Assembly: GCA_029261355.1 (NCBI GenBank)
Contig: JAJDBM010000014.1
Coordinates: 1 to 60,603, forward strand
From: Nitrospirales bacterium
GTDB lineage: Bacteria > Nitrospirota > Nitrospiria > Nitrospirales > UBA8639
Direction: 5' to 3'
DNA length: 60,603 nucleotides
Shown here: piece by piece, positions 1 to 8,426 of the stretch
Numbering within the stretch: position 1 is the stretch's first letter
How the letters are laid out: every line of letters starts with the position of its first letter
Made by a program: the position numbers and the translations under genes
The notes under the pieces: model-generated
What the model was told of the DNA's origin: nothing
Databases searched by the model: none
The model's input: the letters and a program-made list of their open reading frames with translations, nothing else

Positions 1-67
1 TATACTGCTCCCCTTGAAAGTGAGACCACCTTTAAGACATAACGAATATCTTAAAGGAGGATACAAA

Positions 68-394
68 ATGGCACGACCCTCGGATGCCCCCATTGAACGA
101 TGGACGGCCAAGCGACGAGCGGCACTCATCTTGAAAGTGCTCAAAGGGGAAACGTCGGTGGCGGAAGCCGCCCGCCAACACGGACTAAAGGTGGTCGAAG
201 TGGAGAATTGGCAGGATCAGTATTTGCGGGCTGCAGAGAATGGCTTGCGACGGCGTCCCAAAGATGAAGAAGCTTTGAAAGAGGAACAGATCAAAAAACT
301 CCAACAAAAGATTGGGGAGCTCGTGGTGGAGAATGATGTGTTACGAGAGGCCATCAAACCGTACCCTTTAGCGCGAGAGATGTCCGACGCGTGA
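68..394 (+). CDS. IS3-family transposase OrfA (helix-turn-helix)
   Basis: OrfA is the DNA-binding subunit of an IS3 transposase and recognises the element's terminal repeats. The 108-residue protein has an N-terminal helix-turn-helix (about residues 15-50, with the motif VAEAARQHGL). A leucine-rich coiled coil follows (about 70-95), as is usual for OrfA dimerisation and contact with OrfB. I chose the ATG at 68 because AAAGGAGG lies 7 bases upstream; an earlier in-frame ATG at 14 sits inside the inverted-repeat region. The stop codon overlaps the GTG start of orfB by four bases, so translational coupling or frameshifting is likely. Confidence 0.88.
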   Translation: MARPSDAPIERWTAKRRAALILKVLKGETSVAEAARQHGLKVVEVENWQDQYLRAAENGLRRRPKDEEALKEEQIKKLQQKIGELVVENDVLREAIKPYPLAREMSDA

Positions 395-1224
395 GAGCCG
401 CAATGCCGGCCATCTCGGAACGAACTGCCTGTCGGCTGCTCCAGGTCAGTCGAGCCTCGTTGCATCGACCGACCAAAGAGAAGCGGGCTCGCGCGGCGCT
501 CTCGGAGGAATTAGTCGCTCAGCTAGAGCCACTTATTCAGGCGTATCCGACGTATGGCTATCGCCGACTGTGGGCGCTGTTACGATTTCGCCATGGGCAT
601 CTCCATAATCGCAAAGCGGTGTATCGGGCCTTACGCCTGAAACGGTGGTTGGTGCATCAACGTTCCGCGACCCCACGCCCGCGAGTGCAAGCTCGTCGAA
701 GTCAAACGACGAAGAGTAATCATCGCTGGGCCATGGATGTGACGCATATTCCCTGTGGGCAGGATGGTTGGGGGCATTTGACCGCCGTAATTGATTGCCA
801 TGATCGTGAGATTATTGGCTACGAATTCGCCTTACGGGGCCGTGCGAAGGAAGCGGAACGAGCCATCGAAGCGGCCTGCCTCACTCGATTCGGCACCCTT
901 CGTCCTGTAGGGCCCACCCCAGTCCTGCGAAGTGACAACGGGTTAATTTTTCAGAGCCGCCGCTTTCGACAAGCCTGTCGAGACTATCGCTTGGCTCAGG
1001 AGTTTATTACCCCGTATACACCACAACAGAATGGGTTAATTGAACGGTTTTTTCGGAGTCTCAAAGAAGAGTGCGTCTGGCAACAGCAATTTGATAGCTT
1101 CGAGGAAGCTCGGCAACGAATCAATACCTGGATGCGATGGTACAACGAGGAACGACCACATCAAGCCTTGCGCTATCAGAGTCCTCATCAATATCGCCAG
1201 CAACAAGGCTTACAGGTGGCTTGA
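391..1224 (+). CDS. IS3-family transposase OrfB (DDE integrase core)
   Basis: This 277-residue protein is the catalytic subunit of the IS3 transposase. An N-terminal HTH_21-type region (about residues 45-90, containing YPTYGYRRLWALL) precedes an rve integrase core. The DDE triad is visible as D in AMDVTHIP, D in LRSDNGL and E in GLIERFFRSLK. The C-terminal NEERPHQALRYQSP signature is also present. All catalytic residues are intact, so the element may still be active. The start is GTG inside the GTGA overlap with orfA. Confidence 0.92.
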   Translation: MRAAMPAISERTACRLLQVSRASLHRPTKEKRARAALSEELVAQLEPLIQAYPTYGYRRLWALLRFRHGHLHNRKAVYRALRLKRWLVHQRSATPRPRVQARRSQTTKSNHRWAMDVTHIPCGQDGWGHLTAVIDCHDREIIGYEFALRGRAKEAERAIEAACLTRFGTLRPVGPTPVLRSDNGLIFQSRRFRQACRDYRLAQEFITPYTPQQNGLIERFFRSLKEECVWQQQFDSFEEARQRINTWMRWYNEERPHQALRYQSPHQYRQQQGLQVA

Positions 1225-1237
1225 TTTCGGGGGAGCA

Positions 1238-1537
1238 CTACAGGTTCTTAATGCATCTGTTCGCGTCACGATCCACTATAAACTTGTTGACTCTAGTTCA
1301 GGCACGGACCTATGGGAAGAAACCCGAACTGCGATTACTCAGGGTGGAGGAGGTGGAGGAGGAGGGCTCATTGGAGCTCTAATTGTGGCTGCTGTGAATT
1401 CTGCAATCACGGCAAGTGCAGATTACCGATCATTAGCGATTTAAGCCAATACCATGGCTGTGAAACCTTCAAGAGTCGGTCTACCCGCTGGTCCATATCA
1501 CCCTCAATTTCAAAAAGATCTACCACATTATCAGTAA
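1238..1537 (+). pseudogene. 3' fragment of GNA1162/DUF799-type lipoprotein, IS-disrupted and nonsense-mutated
   Basis: The frame running straight out of the IS encodes LQVLNASVRVTIHYKLVD, then DLWEE, a glycine run and SADYRSLAI. This matches the C-terminal half of GNA1162 (DUF799) lipoproteins, which usually sit in an operon with a CsgG-like protein. The frame meets TAA at 1442-1444 but continues without a shift as ANTMAVKPSRVGLPAGPYHP to a second TAA at 1535-1537. That is the expected family C-terminus. The TAA stands where the family has glutamine (LARQAN-like), so a single CAA to TAA change is the simplest explanation. The 5' half lies left of the IS, outside the window. Confidence 0.75.
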
Positions 1538-2017
1538 TTCTCAGCAAGATTTTTGACAGGAATTCCCCAATCAGTCGAAGCATGTCTTACTTGAAGTCCA
1601 GGCAGGCTATCTCAAATCTGGTAGCCAGTTTCATTATTCAACTTTATGCTCTACAACCTATCGAATATCACACGACCTTCAGCCTGCTACCCACCGAGTC
1701 ACTTCTATTCGAGGCATTTATGAATATGTGTATATTGACATCAAAAATTCTGCCGTGAATGATCTGAATCTCAAGATTCACCTGTTTTCAGTACCTTGGC
1801 TAAAAAGACAATAATTCATTTCTTGCAAAGAAAACCTTGTTGGGTATGAATAGCATTTATAGAGTTTTCGTTTGTTCTATTAGAAAGTTAGGGATTGTAC
1901 CTTTATTCTTTATTTGGTCCGAATGAATACCGCTTTGCAGTATACGGTGGGGAATTTATATTAAATTGTAGACGGGATTACCTGCCTTTAAACTAAAGCA
2001 GGATAGAAAACTATATT
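1538..2017. other. AT-rich stretch with no supported gene
   Basis: Between the two decaying lipoprotein genes I see only short unconvincing frames. It probably holds degraded sequence and the promoter region of the next gene. Confidence 0.5.
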
Positions 2018-2383
2018 ATGAGATTCAATTTTATTTTTAGGGTAATCGGGTTAGCATTCTATCTACTAGCTTCTGGATGTGTAGGAAGTAAAGGGGTAAT
2101 ACAACCATAGCAATCTCTGGAGCCTCAAACGTCATTGAAAGATTTTTTCGGACTTCTTAGTGATGCTGAAAGAAAGGTTGCTGGCCAGATTACAACGTTA
2201 GAGAGACAGAGAATCATCAATGCAATTGTTGAGAAATTAAATTCCAATAAAGCAAAGCATTATCAAAAAATTGTAATCGCAGAATGTTTTCCTAAAAAGG
2301 CTAAAGCTTTAAATTGTGAGGAGGATGTTTTGCATCCCCAAATAATTTTTACGGAATATATAAAAAAGAAATACATTTGCTAG
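2018..2383 (+). pseudogene. small lipoprotein gene interrupted by an amber codon
   Basis: The ATG at 2018 opens a typical lipoprotein signal peptide (MRFNFIFRVIGLAFYLLASG followed by the lipidated Cys). The frame stops at TAG 2108-2110 but continues in the same phase for another 91 codons, including KDFFGLLSDAERKVAGQITT and a Cys-containing C-terminus, to TAG 2381-2383. Without the amber it would be a 121-residue lipoprotein. I recognise no family. Together with the neighbouring GNA1162 fragment this suggests that a whole CsgG/GNA1162-like lipoprotein cluster is decaying after IS insertion. A sequencing error at 2108 is an alternative. Confidence 0.6.
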
Positions 2384-2859
2384 GTCTATGTTGGCTGGAT
2401 TTGGACAAATTCATAGAGCCGCACCTTTACTATACTTCTCAAAAAACAAGGTCTCTTATCGGCAATCAGAATATTACGAAAACCTTTGCTTGGGTGGTTT
2501 CTATGGAATTTTGGTCGATATCCAGGTGGTTAAAGGAGGTTTGGCAGAGGCCGTTGTTTCAGTTTTATTGGAACTGGAAGTAATGATATTATTTTTTAGA
2601 CCCTAGCTGCCTAATCTGGAAATTTGAGTTGAGGGAATCCCTAGAGCGTTGAGATCTTGCAATAAATCTGGCTTAGAACTTTAGTCTTAGTAGAGAAGGG
2701 CTTGTGTAAATAAATTTTAAAGGGACTGGAAGGTATGCACCCAGTCCAGAAAAATCTGATCACTTTGAATGAATTGCTTAGCTTCTGATTGCGATGAGTT
2801 TATTTTACCGCAACCTCTGCCTGTTATTCTTCTTTTCTCTGACTTGGAATAATTAGCTT
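2384..2859. other. non-coding or degraded stretch
   Basis: Two overlapping short frames (68 and 72 codons) exist here, but neither has a ribosome-binding site or recognisable protein character. I regard the region as decayed coding DNA plus the downstream region of the minus-strand lipoprotein gene. Confidence 0.45.
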
Positions 2860-3309
2860 TCAAGATTCTTCGGATTCCTCAGACGTGGTTTCTTCCTCCT
2901 CTTCCTTGACTTTGGAACTCGTAAACTGAGTCAAAATATCGTTTTCATTAAATGTTGCGGTAGCTGAGATTTTGTCACCTCTTATTGCTGCTTCTACTGG
3001 CCACGCAATAATTTCCCATAGAGCGAGAGTGACAATATCAGCTAAGAAATTAAATGTTGCTCGTCCGTATTTCCATCCTGGATCAGATCCTTCATAGAAT
3101 TGATATAAATCTGTCCGTGTTCCATCTTGATTTTTTGTTGATGAAACTGGTGTACCAAATTTAGAAATCATCAGGTCTCGGGAAATTCCTCCTTTTTCTA
3201 GTGCTTTAATGTCTACTTTTTCAGGTTGGTTGAGGGCCATATGGACGGAGCACCCTTGTGAAAAGATAGAAATGACACCTACCAAAATTACAATGAGACG
3301 AATAGTCAT
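2860..3309 (-). CDS. putative outer-membrane lipoprotein
   Basis: The 149-residue protein has a short lipoprotein signal (MTIRLIVILVGVISIFSQGC, lipobox FSQGC, Cys at residue 20). The segment ISRDLMISKFGTPVSS resembles the BamE/SmpA-type 'G-x-PxSS' lipoprotein fold. A hydrophobic, probably membrane-associated patch lies in the middle (about residues 85-110, IVTLALWEIIAWPVEAAI). It ends in an acidic Glu/Ser-rich tail. The exact role is unknown; anchoring to the inner face of the outer membrane is likely. Confidence 0.7.
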   Translation of the reverse strand: MTIRLIVILVGVISIFSQGCSVHMALNQPEKVDIKALEKGGISRDLMISKFGTPVSSTKNQDGTRTDLYQFYEGSDPGWKYGRATFNFLADIVTLALWEIIAWPVEAAIRGDKISATATFNENDILTQFTSSKVKEEEEETTSEESEES

Positions 3310-3525
3310 GATTCTCGTTCTCCTTTTCTAATTATGTAAACTATGGAAGTTCTTCATATTGGTTTATTAGATTTTTGGGCTGTTATTTTATCGTTTTTTA
3401 AAAAAATCCCCTAGGAAAATTGTCAACGACATACTTAGGCTCCTAATGATTTATTATTCAATAATATCCTATAAATGTTTTGGGGCGGAAGATTTAACTA
3501 AACAGAAATTTCCTTAAATGTAAAG

Positions 3526-3543
3526 AAATTTGAGCTCAAATTT
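3526..3543. promoter_or_regulatory. 18-bp perfect palindrome upstream of the lipoprotein gene
   Basis: AAATTTGAGCTCAAATTT reads identically on both strands. It lies between the stop of the Lnb-like gene (3594) and the start of the lipoprotein gene (3309), both on the minus strand. It could be an operator or a weak terminator stem. No U-run follows, which favours a protein-binding site. Confidence 0.4.
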
Positions 3544-3593
3544 TTAGCGTTTTTGATATTGAGAAGCCACAACGTCAAGTAATTTAAGCTCAA

Positions 3594-5582
3594 CTAGAAG
3601 AAGGTATGAAGGGAAAGAGTTGCCTCATTGTCATTGTCTCTATGATTGAACTCAGTTCTGAGCGCCCAATTTTGACTGAGTGTATAGCGTTGACCAAACG
3701 AAGCCTTGAAATCATCAGATTGATCGCCAAGTGGATAGTAAAAATAGCCTATAGAAAATATAGCTTTCCAGTCTTCTGTCAGGTTCGTCACTACCCCACC
3801 TGTTGAACCCACTCCAATGCGGTGGTGTTCGTCAAATGCACTGCTGACATTGGCCTCACCTTCTGCAAATAAAAAATATACTTCTCGCTTTGTTATGTTG
3901 GTTTCGATGGCTCCACCAATTCCGAGGTTGAAGTTTCCGCTACTACATAGGTTGCATTGACTTGTCTTTATTGTCTCCATACCTACATTGAGTTTCCACG
4001 ATGGACTCTTAAACAAAAAGTCTATTGGAGACAGGGACAAAATATTGACAAAGGTGAATCGCTCGAGACGAAAACTATTTCGCTTTTCGTAATGCCGTAA
4101 TCGTATGGACACAAGTTCGATTTGTGCGTCCCGTGTATATCCTGCATCAGGATCTAAAATGTCATGGTATGCCCCTCGAATGGAAAACTCTTCGAATAGC
4201 TCGTCTTCTCGCCACCCGAATGCTGCGCCGACTCTGGCCGTTTCGTGCCCTTTCTCTGGAGATTCCGTGAAGGGTTTAATTGGGAAACTTGAGGATTTGA
4301 TTCCCAATAGGCTCCGTCTTGTTAAAACCGTCTGATTTAAAGCCCTATAGGCTATAATGTTGTCTTTATCTGTGTTGCTTTTATAGCGAAGATAGTCTGA
4401 TGTTAAATCTAAGAGAAATGCTTGTTGTGTTGATTGAAATTGGTCAAGCTTTGGCAAAGTGACAGGAGTTGAATTGATGGTCATTTCTTCGAAAAGATTT
4501 CTTTCGGTATCCTTTAAGGCTGCATGTTTTCTTTTGATCTGAGTGCTACGGGCGGGGCGATATGCTATTTCCTCAACAAGACCTTCTTTTAGCGTTAAGT
4601 CTCTGATTGTATTTGCGGGGATAGTCCAATATTGAATATGGTCTGTGAGGTAGAGGTTGGGATTTGCAATCTCAAGTAAAGATAGGATGTGATAGGCACA
4701 ATTTTCTTTGAAGAAGAAATAATCGAAATAAGCGTTGCCCATTTCCCATGCATGGAAAATGAGTTGCTGAATCTGCTCCGGTGAGAAATTCAAGCGGTAC
4801 TCCCAGATGTCACGATTTTCGAAATCTCGATACTCCTTGACTTTCATGTAATAGGGAATGGTCGAAAAGTAGCCCTTGTACCCACCAAAAATTCCTTTCC
4901 ACGCATATTCAATTCCTGAATTTTGAGGAACATCCGCAGAATAGTTAATCGTATAGGCTAATATTTTCGTGTGTTCCGTTTGGCCTTTTTGATCAATTCT
5001 TAAAAAGGTATGACCGAACATTGAGGCTGGGTTATTCATAAACGCTGAGGGAAAAATGATGGATATCTTTTGGGGGTTGAGTTCCGTTTCCCAAGCATCG
5101 AAACGTTCGCAGGTTACTGAAGGTAGTCTGTTGTTGTCGAAGGCCAGTTGTGTTTTTAGCCAATGGTAACGGGCAATGAATGCACATTGCGCTGGTTGTT
5201 GAGATCGTCCAACAGGATTTGTGTCGAAGAATTGACGAAGAGTTGCCTGCAGTTCAGCTTTGGGGTTAATTTTCCCAGATTCAGCCATGAAAAAACCAGG
5301 ATCATCAACCTCGCTCGTATAGCCGGCAAAGGTGTTTGGTCGGTAGTGCAGAAGTAAATGCCAATATCGGTGATCGAAGAGACTGTCTTCGATGGCGCGC
5401 CTTTGAAGCTCTGCGAGGTAAGAGGTATCGTCTGCTGCATGCCCTGTGACTGGTGTTAAGGACAGAAAAAATAGGCAGATGAAAGAAAAAAAAGAAGCGA
5501 GCCCCAGCTCGAAAACTGGGGCTCGAGAAGAGTTATCGAATTGAGGCCTGAGCCAATACTGGGTGGGTAACGATTGAATCAT
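3594..5582 (-). CDS. Lnb-like (DUF4105) surface protein with C-terminal beta-barrel-like region
   Basis: The 662-residue protein contains an N-terminal periplasmic Lnb/DUF4105 domain (about residues 60-330). Its family signatures are NPASMFGHTFLRID and FFKENCAYHILSLLEIANP; the His and Cys in them resemble an NlpC-like cysteine hydrolase centre. The C-terminal part (about 430-662) alternates aromatic and polar residues and ends LSLHTFF, as outer-membrane barrels do. A signal peptide (SFICLFFLSLTPVTGHA) sits at residues 33-50, far from the ATG. That ATG lies inside the upstream DUF3015 gene (50-base overlap), and no other ATG, GTG or TTG precedes the signal peptide. A terminator hairpin lies between ATG and signal peptide (separate entry). 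DUF3015 genes are commonly next to this family. Confidence 0.8.
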   Translation of the reverse strand: MIQSLPTQYWLRPQFDNSSRAPVFELGLASFFSFICLFFLSLTPVTGHAADDTSYLAELQRRAIEDSLFDHRYWHLLLHYRPNTFAGYTSEVDDPGFFMAESGKINPKAELQATLRQFFDTNPVGRSQQPAQCAFIARYHWLKTQLAFDNNRLPSVTCERFDAWETELNPQKISIIFPSAFMNNPASMFGHTFLRIDQKGQTEHTKILAYTINYSADVPQNSGIEYAWKGIFGGYKGYFSTIPYYMKVKEYRDFENRDIWEYRLNFSPEQIQQLIFHAWEMGNAYFDYFFFKENCAYHILSLLEIANPNLYLTDHIQYWTIPANTIRDLTLKEGLVEEIAYRPARSTQIKRKHAALKDTERNLFEEMTINSTPVTLPKLDQFQSTQQAFLLDLTSDYLRYKSNTDKDNIIAYRALNQTVLTRRSLLGIKSSSFPIKPFTESPEKGHETARVGAAFGWREDELFEEFSIRGAYHDILDPDAGYTRDAQIELVSIRLRHYEKRNSFRLERFTFVNILSLSPIDFLFKSPSWKLNVGMETIKTSQCNLCSSGNFNLGIGGAIETNITKREVYFLFAEGEANVSSAFDEHHRIGVGSTGGVVTNLTEDWKAIFSIGYFYYPLGDQSDDFKASFGQRYTLSQNWALRTEFNHRDNDNEATLSLHTFF
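5484..5525 (-). terminator. intrinsic terminator/attenuator inside the 5' end of the Lnb-like gene
   Basis: On the minus strand the DUF3015 stop codon (5533-5535) is followed after 7 bases by a perfect 10-bp stem, CGAGCCCCAG pairing with CTGGGGCTCG (plus-strand 5498-5507 and 5516-5525), with an 8-base loop. A pyrimidine tract with eight consecutive T follows. This is a textbook intrinsic terminator, yet the Lnb-like frame passes straight through it. It probably sets the ratio of DUF3015 to Lnb transcripts. Confidence 0.8.
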
Positions 5583-6048
5583 GCAAGGCTTTTACCACGG
5601 CCTTTGGCGTAGTTTCACCTTTATTGAGGAGAGTGGTGTATTTTTCTTGAGTCATTGCAAAAAATTCTGCATGTTGTTCTTGGGGGACTCCCATCAAGGT
5701 GGCCATGGAAGCTAAATGTTCCCCTTCACCTTGTGCCATTTCTTGAGACAAATCATCAAAGTTTACCGATGCGAAAATGTTCACTTTCTCTTTCATGACA
5801 ATCGTGCCGTCATTGGAACATCCTGAGGTTCCAGAGCTAATGCCGAATGTTTGACTCCCAAATGTTCCATTGGTAGTAGCCATGAGTACTTGTGTTCCTA
5901 TTGCATTCGGATTTGCACTACCACTAGACCAGGCTAGATGTCCCAGTCCACAGCCTGGGCCATTGTTTGGTGGGTTGCCAAAAGCCAGTCCTGTTATTCC
6001 AAGGGTCAGCACTGTTGTGAAACAGATCATCGAAAGCTTCTTGCCCAT
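5533..6048 (-). CDS. DUF3015-family secreted protein
   Basis: The 171-residue protein starts at the ATG at 6048, preceded by GAGGAGG 7 bases upstream; the longer frame to 6105 lacks a good site. The signal peptide is residues 1-22 (MGKKLSMICFTTVLTLGITG, then AFG). The mature protein contains GPGCGLGHLAWSS and SGCSNDGTIV, the two Cys-containing blocks of DUF3015. The family has no known function; it is periplasmic and often encoded beside DUF4105/Lnb proteins, as here. The gene's 3' end overlaps the start of that partner. Confidence 0.82.
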   Translation of the reverse strand: MGKKLSMICFTTVLTLGITGLAFGNPPNNGPGCGLGHLAWSSGSANPNAIGTQVLMATTNGTFGSQTFGISSGTSGCSNDGTIVMKEKVNIFASVNFDDLSQEMAQGEGEHLASMATLMGVPQEQHAEFFAMTQEKYTTLLNKGETTPKAVVKALHDSIVTHPVLAQASIR

Positions 6049-6217
6049 ACATTCCTCCTCAATTTTGGTTAGATAATTCCTTTGGCTCTTTGTGAGCCAT
6101 ATCATGAGTCAGTATATCAGCTTCCTTTGGTATGAAAAGAAAAATTATGGTAAGGGTATCTAGGGCATGAAGGGTAGGTGTATCGTGTGATTTTCACACA
6201 AACGGTCAAAGAGTTTG

Positions 6218-7240
6218 TTAGGCATTCAGACTTGAGGTTCCTGTTGTTCTCTGGCGTTGTCGAATTAAGTTCTGGAGTGTTTGGTGACCCTCAGGGTAGT
6301 GTGGGTAGGCGTGCGTTAAGTCTGTGAGTTTGGAAATAGCCTGATCAATTTTCCCGTTGTCTATGAGTACGGTTGCTAATTGTAACCAAGCTTCAAGACT
6401 TGAAGGATTGTGTTCGAGTAAGCTCTCGTAGGTTCTCATGGCTTCTTCTTGTTTTCCACGGAGGAGGCAATCTTCTGCAAAGGCTAGATACATATGCGTG
6501 TCAATCCAAGATGTTTGATCACGGCATTCAGTTTGAACCCAGCCTACGTTGATGTCCGGGCGAATGGTGTTGACCTTTTGGGCTAACAGAAACTCATGTT
6601 GAGCAACGTCTTGTTTGGTGGCGTGAAGAGAGGTTGGGGCCTGGTGCTGTGGGTTACTCAGTCGAAATCCTGTACGAGAGAGTTTTTCTATCAAATCCCT
6701 GTATTCATAGAAACGGATGGCGATGGTGTCTTCAAGTGGAGCATCAAGGTGGCGTCCAATAGGAATTTGAAAGACGAGAAACCCTTGAGGTTTCAGGACT
6801 CTATTGATTTCCTCCAGATATAAGTCAAAGACTGGTCGAGGCATGTGTTGAAAAGTCACATAGGAGTAGACCACGTCAAAATATCGAGGAGGGAAAAGGC
6901 TAAGATCCACTCCTGATGATTCTACCGTTGTGACATTGTGAACATCTTGTAGCCAAGACTTACTTTTATTGATCATTTCGGCTGATACATCGACTCCGAT
7001 GAGTTTGTAGAAATATGGGGCTAAGGGTTTTAAGACTCTGCCAATGCCACATCCAATATCTAATGCGGTCCATGTGTTTCGATGATGTAATCCCAGGGTC
7101 GACAAGATGGTCTTCGCGGTCACTTCTCCAGATTCGGCAAAGACCGTCTCATTCTGATAGTCCTCTGTGGCAATCCAAAACCTTGCATGGTGCTTGGCTC
7201 GTCTATTCCAATCTTGTTTCATTTTCATCACAATGTTCAT
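6218..7240 (-). CDS. SAM-dependent methyltransferase fused to TPR repeats
   Basis: The first 200 residues are a class I methyltransferase. Motif I is LDIGCGIGRVL (about residue 60), the acidic strand-2 motif is IGVDVSAEMI, and FDVVYSYVTFQHM and INRVLKPQGFLVFQIP follow (Methyltransf_11 type). The last 90 residues hold two TPR-like repeats (LRGKQEEAMRTYESLLEHNP and NGKIDQAISKLTDL). The ATG at 7240 has GAGGA 8 bases upstream. The substrate is unknown; the TPR tail suggests that it acts on, or docks to, a protein or glycan assembly complex. It stands alone between oppositely placed gaps. Confidence 0.75.
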   Translation of the reverse strand: MNIVMKMKQDWNRRAKHHARFWIATEDYQNETVFAESGEVTAKTILSTLGLHHRNTWTALDIGCGIGRVLKPLAPYFYKLIGVDVSAEMINKSKSWLQDVHNVTTVESSGVDLSLFPPRYFDVVYSYVTFQHMPRPVFDLYLEEINRVLKPQGFLVFQIPIGRHLDAPLEDTIAIRFYEYRDLIEKLSRTGFRLSNPQHQAPTSLHATKQDVAQHEFLLAQKVNTIRPDINVGWVQTECRDQTSWIDTHMYLAFAEDCLLRGKQEEAMRTYESLLEHNPSSLEAWLQLATVLIDNGKIDQAISKLTDLTHAYPHYPEGHQTLQNLIRQRQRTTGTSSLNA

Positions 7241-7726
7241 GAAGGATTCCTCAAGAAAAAGCCGTGGGGTTCGTCGGGTGTTTTCAACTGTTTTGTCGCA
7301 AAGAGGAAGAAGGTCGTTATGGCAACTTGCATTCGCGTAAAATTCGTCAACATGGGAACCGGTCTTCTGATTGGAAGCTGGAGTGATCAGAGAAGTTAAA
7401 TAGCAAAATATTTGCCAAGTTCCCGGTAAATATTTTGAGATTCAGCAATACCTGAATTCATGCGAGCGATGGATTGGTTTTACGTTTTTATGTTTAAATA
7501 TTTACTTAGGTATATTTTTGTGATTTGGGCAACAGGCTCCAGGCAGTGGGCAAGCGATGCCTAGCGAATGAAGAAAGTATTGATATGTGGGAAAAGAAGA
7601 CGGTCGGTGAATTTTAGGTTGGAAGGTAGCAACCCTCGAGTGGTTTCTTGAATGAAGAGACTCTATCCTCGAACTGGGGTTGATACTTGTAGCAATTGAG
7701 TGTGGATTGTTGATGTCGATAGATTG
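7241..7726. other. intergenic stretch containing a strong hairpin
   Basis: No gene is supported in this region. The only clear structure is the inverted repeat at 7404-7437. Confidence 0.5.
7404..7437. promoter_or_regulatory. 13-bp inverted repeat, candidate operator or RNA hairpin
   Basis: CAAAATATTTGCC and GGTAAATATTTTG form a 13-bp inverted repeat with one mismatch around an 8-base spacer. It lies about 165 bases upstream of the methyltransferase start and 290 bases past the SprA-related stop. It is AT-rich without a U-tract, so an operator or 5' leader hairpin is likelier than a terminator. Confidence 0.4.
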
Positions 7727-8245
7727 TTAGACAAAAATGTCTATTTGAGGTCTATTCGGAGGAAATCCAGAATCCTCCTGTTCTTCTTCCTTGCTATCTT
7801 TCTTTTCCTTCTGCAACTCTTGTCGTGCTTGTGCTTCTATCCCTGAGGCTGAAGCCGCAACGGCACGGTCCTGTGACGATGGATCAGCTGGAGCTAACGC
7901 GGCTGATCGAATTTGTTGCGCTTTACGAATGGTGGCTTCTGGGTCGCCTGCAACGGGCGATGTATCAATGTTGACTTCTCCGCCAACAGCATATTGTTTC
8001 CCGTCTGGTCCTCGTTCATAGGTGTAGCTTGGGCCACCCTTCGCGAGTCCACCTGCGGCAGCGGCATGGGCTTGTTCATGAGCTCGAACTTCTTGGTCTC
8101 GAGCTCGTAGTTTTTGAATCGCTTTTTCTTGATCCGTTGAATCGGAACTTTTGGGATCAGTTTTAGTCGATGCCGACTTTTCTCGACGAGATTCGACGAG
8201 TTGCGCAATGGAGTCGAAGGATGCCGTTGTTGAAGAAATTTCCAA
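7727..8245 (-). CDS. SprA-related putative metalloprotease (CJM1_0395 family)
   Basis: The 172-residue protein carries the family core: VRAHEQAHAAAAGGLAKGG (HExxH-like HEQAH), the YxYERGPDGKQYAVGGEV block and DTSPVAGDPEATIRKA. These are hallmarks of the SprA-related family, which is predicted to be zinc-dependent and is found across proteobacteria and Nitrospirota. Charged low-complexity segments flank the core at both ends. The only start compatible with the frame is TTG at 8245, with GAGG 9 bases upstream; the ATG just upstream runs into TGA. The biological role is not established. Confidence 0.78.
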   Translation of the reverse strand: MEISSTTASFDSIAQLVESRREKSASTKTDPKSSDSTDQEKAIQKLRARDQEVRAHEQAHAAAAGGLAKGGPSYTYERGPDGKQYAVGGEVNIDTSPVAGDPEATIRKAQQIRSAALAPADPSSQDRAVAASASGIEAQARQELQKEKKDSKEEEQEDSGFPPNRPQIDIFV

Positions 8246-8426
8246 AACTCAAACCTCTTTCATATTCCACTATTTCATCGGATTGTAGGAGTGAGAACTC
8301 AATGAATGTTGGTATTCAATTTGATGGAAATGTTGATAGTGATCAGTTCTAGGCAATTAGTGGATTACGCCGCAGTAATAGAGGTTAAGTTTATTCGTTC
8401 GCGTGTTATTTCATGTTCATGTGATT

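Larger units (their letters stand above)
6..1237 (+). mobile_element. IS3-family insertion sequence, complete
   Basis: The element carries two overlapping transposase frames. It is bounded by short inverted ends: TGCTCCCC at base 6, and the reverse complement GGGGAGCA ending at 1237. TG...CA termini and an orfA/orfB overlap are typical of IS3. A clear target duplication is not visible; the flanks are TAC on the left and CTA on the right, while TAC recurs at 1239-1241, one base outside. The element interrupts a GNA1162-like lipoprotein gene whose 3' part follows at once. Boundaries are read by eye. Confidence 0.85.

Noticed and set aside
217-465. Minus-strand frame across the left IS transposase
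   Set aside because: It is a shadow of the orfA/orfB frames, with no ribosome site or protein character.
1442-2110. Possible stop-codon recoding (TAA and TAG read through)
   Set aside because: Two different stops are involved, while all intact genes in the window use TAA, TAG and TGA normally; decay is simpler.
2377-2606. Two overlapping 68-72 codon frames after the lipoprotein pseudogene
   Set aside because: There are no ribosome sites and no recognisable composition; probably decayed DNA.
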